NCBI GenBank assembly: GCA_003427395.1
Contig: BFEA01000482.1
Location: 455,438 to 478,223, forward strand
DNA length: 22,786 nucleotides
Origin: Chara braunii
Lineage: Eukaryota > Streptophyta > Charophyceae > Charales > Characeae
Reading direction: 5' to 3'
Numbering within the stretch: position 1 is the first letter of the stretch; each line of letters begins with the position of its first letter. Shown one piece after another: positions 17,330-22,786 of the stretch. Under the pieces are notes generated by a model, which worked only from the letters and a program-made list of their open reading frames with translations, was not told where the DNA came from and searched no databases. The position numbers were made by a program, and so were the translations under genes.

Positions 17330-18250
17330 ATTAGCTGCCCTCTTCTCTTCTTCATTTTGGCCCAGGCGGGGCGACGAGTGATCAGCTCATCACCCGTGCC
17401 TGTGAGGGAACCACCTAGAGAGACCCTAGTACAAGCGGTCTCTGGACAGCCATCTAGGCAATCTCTGCCATTCGGGACTCTAGACAGGAGGGTGCCTGTT
17501 CAGCGCGCGCTTCTAGTCTGTCTACGCCTGAAGTCCCAGTAGGAGCAACTGCGACTCCTACCGACTGTTCCCTTTCGAGTAGCGGTAGTCTGGGCAAAAA
17601 ATAGACAATGTGGTTGGGATCACCACATTTCAGGCATTGGCTGGCATTCAACCTTTGCTGCCACAGCGAACGGTCTATGCCCATTTGCGTCCAAGGCTCG
17701 CCTTCAGCAAGCCCAGAATGCTCTGGCCATGGTCTGCGCCCTCTACCTCTTCCGCCTGTGGAGGGAGACCCGTGTCCACCTTGTGAAGAATCGTTACCCC
17801 TACCTCCCACATAATAGCTACCGTTGCTATTACTCCCCTGGGTGTCACGTCCTCTGCCTCCACCTCTTCCTCGACCTCCTCGACCTCGGCCGCCTCTACC
17901 TCGGCCTCCTCTACCTCGGCCTCCTCTTCCTCTTCCTTGCCCTCCCCCGCGGGCGACAACAGCCGCATAGTCCCCTCCCTGGTCTACTTGGCTGTCATCC
18001 GGGCCATCAAGCCCGTAGTCCATCCTGTCATATGGCAGGGCCTCAACCCCACCTTCTTCAAACGTCACCAATACCTCATCCTTTCCTTTGATATAGCTGT
18101 TGACCATCTTGTTCTTCCACCGGTTCCCTTTCTGCAAGTCCTTATAATAATGGCAATAATTTGCCTCCTGCAGGAACCCGACGTTATCTACGGCCTTCTT
18201 GCTGAAAACGTCATAGGTCATCCCTTCTTGCGATGCCTCCTCATAGATGT
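17330..18250 (-). pseudogene. Element B gag C-terminal half with RGG-rich region and zinc knuckle
   Basis: MTYDVFSKKAVDNVGFLQEA matches element A's FYDVLSREAVAFAAQA. Downstream are ALPYDRMDYG, a run of RGRGG repeats (about 17850-17950) typical of RNA-binding RGG boxes, and then the zinc knuckle CLKCGDPNHIVYFL (17595-17636). The last Cys position reads Leu; one extra T in the T6 run at about 17598-17603 would explain both the lost Cys and the way this frame runs on into the pol-side segment VGVAVAPTG. The N-terminal half of gag is absent. Confidence 0.8.
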
Positions 18251-18802
18251 TACATGCACAGATATGCAATGTACATAATAAACCGAGAATCTGCAATGTG
18301 ATGAAAAGGACTGAATAGACAATGCGGTACGAGTAGAATCTCAACAAGCAATGTACATTCTCATTCATACATAAAGATGNTGAAGAGCGCAGGGAAGACT
18401 TTGATACAAGACTGACCTGACANGACTGACCTCATTCACGTAGTTCAGAGTAACGAAGCAGAATGCTNGAGTACCTCTAACTAGCCCAATCAATGTTTGA
18501 ACTCAGACTAAACATGCATTGTATCCATCACGAAGTGTGAAGGAGCCTGGCGCTACACACAGGAAGAAAACGCCAGGTCCAGACATACACAGACGAAGAG
18601 ATAAGGAACAGACGAAAGGAGGGAAGAAGATGGGAATGTCGTTAACACCAAGTCTTGGTCACCAATCTCAAATAGTCCCTCGTTGCCATGTCTGAACCCT
18701 CGAAAGTTGAGTCTGGATCCAATGTCACCAAGCTCTGTATCTCTTCTAGTCTGCAGATGCAGTGAAGTCAGAAGTGAGAGGGAGAGAAGAGATGGTGGAC
18801 TG

Positions 18803-18841
18803 AGAAGAAGAAGAAGAAGAACTCTCTCTCTCTCTCTCTCT
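18803..18841. repeat. (AAG)n followed by (CT)n
   Basis: About five AAG units run directly into about ten CT units. Confidence 0.9.
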
Positions 18842-18949
18842 GTTACGAACCAAGTACTAACCTATGATGTTGGCGCTGTGCTGTAGGTACCTCGAAGACG
18901 AAGCTGGAGCAACGGCGCTGCAGGTAGATACCTCTGGCCTCCGCCCAAG

Positions 18950-18969
18950 CTCTCTCTCTCTCTCTCTCT
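18950..18969. repeat. (CT)n microsatellite
   Basis: Ten uninterrupted CT units. Confidence 0.9.
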
Positions 18970-19156
18970 AGTACTACCTAGCTATGACGCCTAGCGTCGG
19001 AGACTACAACTACCTACTGCGCCCAGCGCTGAAGACTACTAGCTAACGCTACCACTACTACAACGCAGCGCTCCCTCCAGAGTGCTGCACCCGAATCCTG
19101 AAGACTACAACTACCAACTGCCTACCCCGGAAGTGCCTGGGAAGTCCTATGTACTT

Positions 19157-19560
19157 CCTCGGCCTGCCTCCTGACTGCAGGAGGGCGAGCAGGCCGAGGA
19201 GGCAGCTCTTGCCAATGCCGAAGTGTGCCAGGGGCTGGAGTGCAGCAGCCTGCTTGAGGCAGGCGTGGGAACAGTCCAAATATAGGCTGTTCCCAAAACC
19301 CTGGTTCGGTGCCTGAGTTTCAGGGCCGGTCGTTGTGATGAACGACCGAAAATGGCCCTTAGGTTCAGGCTAAAAATGCTATTACCATTTTTAGTCTGAA
19401 CCGTCGCAGGGGCTGTAGGCCCTGAAAGTCAGGCTTTCGGCCTGAACCGAAATGGGACCTGTAAGCCCTGAATTCAGGCTTTCGGCCTGAAATCCAGGGT
19501 TTTGGCCTGAATCCAGTCGGGCCTGCAAAATGGCCGTCGGGCCTGCAAAATGGCCCGTGT
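19157..19560. repeat. Cluster of hairpin-forming inverted repeats
   Basis: Successive stem-loops: CCTCGGCCTGC/GCAGGCCGAGG with a nested CTCCTG/CAGGAG (19157-19199); GGGAACAG/CTGTTCCC (19267-19294); CGGTCGTT/AACGACCG (19327-19348); a 17-bp stem with one mismatch, GGTTCAGGCTAAAAATG (19362-19378) with 19386-19402; and TCAGGC/GCCTGA twice (19429-19445, 19474-19490). A 20-bp direct repeat GTCGGGCCTGCAAAATGGCC lies at 19516-19535 and 19536-19555. The cluster sits at the broken 3' edge of element C. No known family is recognised. Confidence 0.75.
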
Positions 19561-19574
19561 GTGCACGCGCTGCA

Positions 19575-21060
19575 TGTAGCATAGATTTGAGATTTAAGAG
19601 GTCCTGGGAGCGCGTATGCGAAGTTCATGAGGATCTGTTTTGGGGTAAGGCCGTTATCCTGACACTGCAGCAGGCTGTCCATCGTAGCCTTGAGTGCTGA
19701 GACACTCTTCCACTTACAGTTGCTGATATTCAGGATCTGCTGCTCTGTCTTGCGACCGAGGTTCTTGTCTTCAAACCTCTCCCTGATGGCCTTCATGAAA
19801 TCTTGACTGTGGGTCTGTTGGGAATATTCTATGATCGTCGCATAGCCTGCCGCTTTGACTATTGACATGGCAAAGTTCGCAGCATCCCCCCCCAAGCACG
19901 AATTGATCACGATCAGCGGTCCCAGTACGGTATACACTGCCCGTACAGGTAGCAGTCCATTGCTGCCTCCCAGGTATAGAAATTTTCACCCCTAGCGCCG
20001 GTGTAGGTTGTTGGCGGTTTCATTTTCATTCTCTGTCTTTCTCCTCCTCCACCCAGCTGTCTCTCCTTCTGATCTCCTCCTTTTCCTGCGGCGCCTCCAT
20101 TTCCTCCACCTCCACCACTGCCACTTGGCTTCCTCTCAGCGATGATGTTGTCAATCTTTTGGGTGATGAGCTTGTCTAATTGCAGGGCATAGTTTGCTGT
20201 TCGCTCATCTATCCGACGAGCATTTGCAGAGAGGAAGTTGTTCCAAACAGTCTGGAATGCATGTTGTTGGGACTCGATGTGTGTCAGGGTGTGTTGGATA
20301 GCAGCTAGAGCCTGAGAGTGGTGGAGGAGGGTGTCAGTAGTCAGTGTCGTCACCTCCTCCGTCGCCCCCTCCTTCCCTTTGGGCTCCTTCAATCTCTGCT
20401 GGAGCTTCTGTCCTTCCTCCTTCAATCTCTGCTGCTCCTCCATCTCCTTTCTCTTCTGGGCCACAACCTTCCTACGCAGGGAGATTTCTTTTTCTTCCAA
20501 CAAAATTTGTCTCTCCCTTTCGTCTGCAGCCCTTTCCAACCGGGCCACGAAATCTTTATGTTCGTCCTCTGTCTCTGCCGGCAACTGAGCGTGGAAGCCA
20601 AACTGTTTCGCCCACTCCTCATCATCACCTGATATACTTCAATGTGGGCGGCGGTACTAGTCTCTGCACTGCTAGTTTTCTCTTCCTCCTCCTGCACCTC
20701 AACTTCCTCCTCAATGATCTCTCTCGATGCCTCTTCCAATTCCTTCTAACCTCTCCTACATCTCTTTCTTCTCCTTCTCCAGTCTCACCTTCTCCTTCTC
20801 CATCTTCTTTCTTATCTCCTCTTTTTTTTTTTTTTTAAATTTGCTGCTTTTCTGGCCCTCTGTTCCTGCAGTTTCGCCTGCATCCTCGCCTGTTCAGCGG
20901 CGGTATATGTTATGGTACTTATTCCTGATTTGGCGGTCACAGCCACCCTGCAGGCGCGCGCGAAGCCCAATGGGAATAACAAGCGGAACAACGGTTCCCA
21001 GATCACGGAAAGGGCCAGAAAAGCAAACATGGGATAGTCGTCCATGGTGAGTGATGGCAC
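19575..21060 (-). pseudogene. Element C gag
   Basis: The first open stretch starts at the ATG near 21060 and contains ITYTAAEQARMQAKLQEQRA, running into Lys residues encoded by a long A run (+ strand T run at 20821-20836), where the frame is lost. The next stretch, EEEVEVQEEEEKTSSAETS, shifts near 20630 into PAETEDEHKDFVARLERAAD, a long Glu/Lys/Arg coiled coil (20300-20584). A helical segment, a Gly-rich linker (20040-20110) and the gag core TYTGARGENFYTWEAAMDCY (about 19960-20020) follow. Another shift near 19930 leads to the C-terminal core ending at ALPGPLKSQIYAT. No zinc knuckle remains. At least three frame breaks. Confidence 0.7.
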
Positions 21061-21428
21061 AGGTATGTATGACTCCGCCTCCTCAACACCTATCTTTTCT
21101 AATTCGGAGTCTGACTCTAATCTGACGGGACTGACACCTACCGTACTTCACCAGCAGCAGCCGTCACTAAGAAATTTCGTGAAAACTTCAGAAAACAACA
21201 AAAATGGTCCAACAGGCAGGGTTGAGGGCAGAAAGCACTTCACTTTGGTCTTCACGGTGCCGCTCCCCACCGATCTTGATCTGCTGCAGGTACGTATCTC
21301 CCGCTCCAAGCTTGATTCAGCACCTTTTTCACCTTTCTCGCCTGCTACAGTGCAACCCTGTCATTAACACACCCGTCGGCCTTATGCCTTGCCGGCTTTC
21401 TTCCACCACCGCAGTGCGACGGGTAACT
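21061..21428 (-). other. Element C 5' leader
   Basis: About 370 bp between the primer-binding site and the first gag-like ATG. No coding sequence or repeats are recognised. Confidence 0.55.
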
Positions 21429-21440
21429 GCTCCGATACCA
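21429..21440 (-). promoter_or_regulatory. Element C primer-binding site
   Basis: On the minus strand TGGTATCGGAGC lies one base inside the LTR end. It is identical to the site of element A, with the same single mismatch to the plant initiator-Met consensus. Confidence 0.85.
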
Positions 21441-21441
21441 G

Positions 21442-22292
21442 TGCAAAGATCCTGACTCTATTTCACTTGCAAATCAACATGCAATTGAGAGCAATTAAAT
21501 AAAGCTCAGATGAGCTTGAGATATGGCCATGAACAGTGCAAATTCGAAGTTCCACTCAGATACAATAATATACAATTAAAAAAAATCCGGAATTCGGCAG
21601 TAGCAACTGCTGAAACAACCCCCAACTTCGATCCTGACTTTCCACTGTCCGATCCGCTGCTTTTCTCTCAGTTTCTCTGTGTCTTCTCTCTTCTCTCTCT
21701 CTTCTCTCTTCTCCTTCCTTCTCTGCACTGTTCACCCTCGTTGCTCTCCTTTCTGTTCTCTCCTCCGTCTACGTCCTAGATCTACCCTGAATGCTACTGC
21801 AGCGTGTCTCTCTCAACATCAGGCGGCGATGGCCGCCAAGTCTACTTCTCCCCCTCCTGGCTATGGCTGTCTCCTTCAGCCAGGACACTGGTTATCTTCT
21901 CACTTCGGCGTACTTCTTCGTCCAGGTCGCTAGTTCGCACAGCTCCAACAGCGCTCCACAAATTTGCGAAATGAACAACTGCCTCCCTTCTGGTACTGTA
22001 GCCCAAAATATATTGTTTTCGTGGGCTGGACCTGCCTGCTTTGATTGGTACCGGCCTTCTTTTGCCTCTGCCCTGCCAAGTTGCTATTTTGGAAAGGTTC
22101 TCACCTTTCTTGTGAGGCTGCTGCAAAAACTGGACCTTTGGGGACTGGCATGATCCTACAGGTACTGTTCCTACAGACCTACGACAGCTAGACCTGTAGA
22201 CCCTAAGATTTAACTACCAGTAGGGCCTGCGGACTGCAATAATTGGGGACTCTGTAACAGGGACTGGTAGGCTTGCAGCGTGAATCCATTCA
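21442..22292 (-). mobile_element. Element C 5' LTR (851 bp)
   Basis: On the minus strand it runs from TGAATGGATTCACG to CTTTGCA, with TG...CA termini. It is matched over its whole length, inverted, by 5512-6364. A CT-rich stretch lies at 21658-21720. The inner end is set by the primer-binding site and the outer end by where the two copies stop matching. Confidence 0.85.
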
Positions 22293-22593
22293 TAATTCTT
22301 GTCTGCGAAAAAATCCAAGATGATGGACATCGGTGAAACATTGATCATCTTGGATTATCAGCAGGTTGCGTAGCCTTTGCAGTATTTGTGTCCATTTTTT
22401 TTAAAATGTTTTTCATGCACCTAATGTACTGGGACATCCTGACAATTATACACCTGCAAAAAAATCTTACATCAACTCCGGCTCACAAATACTGCAAGCT
22501 CGAAGACATGGAATACAATACTGACATGAGTTTTGCCTCCAGAAATTCTGTGAGAAGAGAATTGGCTTTCCGTGAAATTGATAATCCAATATT
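22293..22593. other. Unassigned stretch with two inverted repeats
   Basis: A 13-bp perfect inverted repeat, AATCCAAGATGAT (22312-22324) and ATCATCTTGGATT (22344-22356), encloses a 19-nt loop. A 12-bp pair, GCAGTATTTGTG (22379-22390) and CACAAATACTGC (22484-22495), encloses 93 nt. No gene is recognised. Confidence 0.6.
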
Positions 22594-22653
22594 GTGTCCT
22601 TTGGGACATCTGTTAAAATTGGAAAGATATGGAGAATATTAGCATGGCCCCTG
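22594..22653 (+). pseudogene. U6 spliceosomal snRNA-like retropseudogene, 3'-truncated
   Basis: The sequence follows the 5' half of plant U6 in order: a 5' stem-loop (TGTCC-TTTG-GGACA, 22595-22608), TAAAATTGGA, the region of the ACAGAGA box, and ATTAGCATGGCCCCTG including the catalytic AGC (22641-22643). It stops where U6 would continue with CGCAAGGATGACACG and becomes A-rich (22654-22680). The splice-site-pairing ACAGAGA box reads ATGGAGA (22629-22635), two changes at normally invariant positions. No USE or TATA element is seen at the expected upstream distances. TAATCCA occurs just upstream (22582-22588) and just after the tail (22682-22688), a possible target-site duplication. A functional U6 gene is unlikely. 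Confidence 0.8.
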
Positions 22654-22680
22654 AAAAAAAAAGAGGGGGAAGAAAAAACG
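22654..22680 (+). repeat. A-rich tail of the U6-like insertion
   Basis: Nine A, then mixed A/G, directly after the truncated U6-like sequence, ending at the second TAATCCA. Consistent with the tail left by LINE-driven retroposition. Confidence 0.55.
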
Positions 22681-22732
22681 GTAATCCATTTCTTGAAAGA
22701 CTTTTGGAGTGCGTGAAGTTGCTGGGGCAAAG

Positions 22733-22751
22733 GATATATATATATATATAT
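22733..22751. repeat. (TA)n microsatellite
   Basis: About nine AT units near the window end. Confidence 0.9.
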
Positions 22752-22786
22752 CTTCTCCCTCTCTGCCTACGGTTTACCGGGCAGTT

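Larger units (their letters stand above)
14909..18250 (-). mobile_element. Ty3/gypsy retrotransposon B, truncated at both ends
   Basis: On the minus strand: gag C-terminal half, protease, RT, RNase H, integrase N-terminal part. The 5' side is lost: gag similarity to element A starts only at YDVFSKKAV (about 18215), and what lies upstream does not match. The 3' side is cut by element A's LTR. It is related to A but clearly a separate copy. Stops and frameshifts occur in every domain. It has no LTR in the window that I can assign. Confidence 0.85.
18251..19150. other. Unassigned stretch between elements B and C
   Basis: No protein family is recognisable. The stretch includes three ambiguous bases (18380, 18423, 18468), a short inverted repeat CCTGGCG/CGCCAGG (18546-18577), and CT and AAG microsatellites. 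From 18890 to 19080 the trinucleotides CTA/TAC/ACT are over-represented. It may contain the decayed 5' part of element B, but no LTR boundary or primer-binding site is convincing. Confidence 0.45.
19575..22292 (-). mobile_element. Ty3/gypsy-type retrotransposon C, truncated after gag
   Basis: On the minus strand: 851-bp 5' LTR, primer-binding site, ~370-bp leader, then gag. Similarity ends at LPGPLKSQIYAT (about 19575), and a hairpin-rich sequence follows. No protease, RT or integrase of this element is present, so assignment to Ty3/gypsy rests on the gag type (gag core plus the ISNCKWKSVSALKATMDSLL segment, which parallels HQWKSVHALKSSMDEL of element A). Confidence 0.75.

Noticed and set aside
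18695-18730. Possible primer-binding site of element B (TGGATCCAGACTC on the minus strand)
   Set aside because: It does not match a tRNA 3' end I can name, and no TG...CA LTR boundary is visible next to it.
19365-19575. Protein tail continuing element C gag (His/Gly/Pro/Phe repeats)
   Set aside because: It is the translation of the hairpin and direct-repeat cluster, with no counterpart in gag of elements A or B.
22594-22653. Functional U6 snRNA gene
   Set aside because: 3' half missing, ACAGAGA box altered at two positions, no USE or TATA element upstream, and an A-rich tail rather than a T-run terminator.

Overview
This window looks like transposon-dense nuclear DNA of a eukaryote, most likely a green plant or streptophyte alga. 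The evidence is decayed Ty3/gypsy retrotransposons primed by an initiator-Met-type tRNA, tRNA-derived SINEs, a LINE fragment, a U6 snRNA-like retropseudogene and many microsatellites, with no bacterial-style gene organisation. I cannot name the species. I found no intact, recognisable host gene. The one long open frame (642-1949, + strand) is GC-rich and low-complexity, and it may not be coding.

Layout, left to right. 1-3264 is GC-rich flank with a weak gene candidate and simple repeats. 3265-4494 holds two 150-bp copies of a tRNA-derived SINE around a broken LINE C-terminus, which itself carries an A-rich insertion flanked by a 12-bp target-site duplication. 4795-5450 is a single copy of a repeat module that recurs at 6861-8646 as a giant near-perfect palindrome, with arms of about 878 bp and a 31-bp loop. 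Two orphan LTRs lie between them: one of 853 bp at 5512-6364 and one of 224 bp at 6428-6651. 8954-9232 is a tandem repeat of about 130-150 bp.

The right half holds three minus-strand Ty3/gypsy elements. Element A (about 9490-14908) keeps its 5' LTR, primer-binding site, gag, protease, RT and RNase H, but integrase and an adjacent 3' LTR are missing. Its 5' LTR lies immediately against the broken integrase of element B (14909 to about 18250), which suggests A inserted into B. Element C (about 19575-22292) keeps an 851-bp 5' LTR, a primer-binding site and a gag fragment. A and C have different LTRs but the same primer-binding site. All three carry stops, frameshifts or lost motif residues and are presumably non-autonomous now.

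The last 500 bp contain inverted repeats and a 3'-truncated, A-tailed U6 snRNA-like sequence with a possible 7-bp target-site duplication. No genes here work together as a pathway; the window records nested and successive retrotransposition. The strongest candidates for something active are the long palindrome, which as RNA could form a long hairpin and feed small RNAs, and the short TPRT-like insertions. Coordinates of domains inside pseudogenes are approximate where frames are broken.
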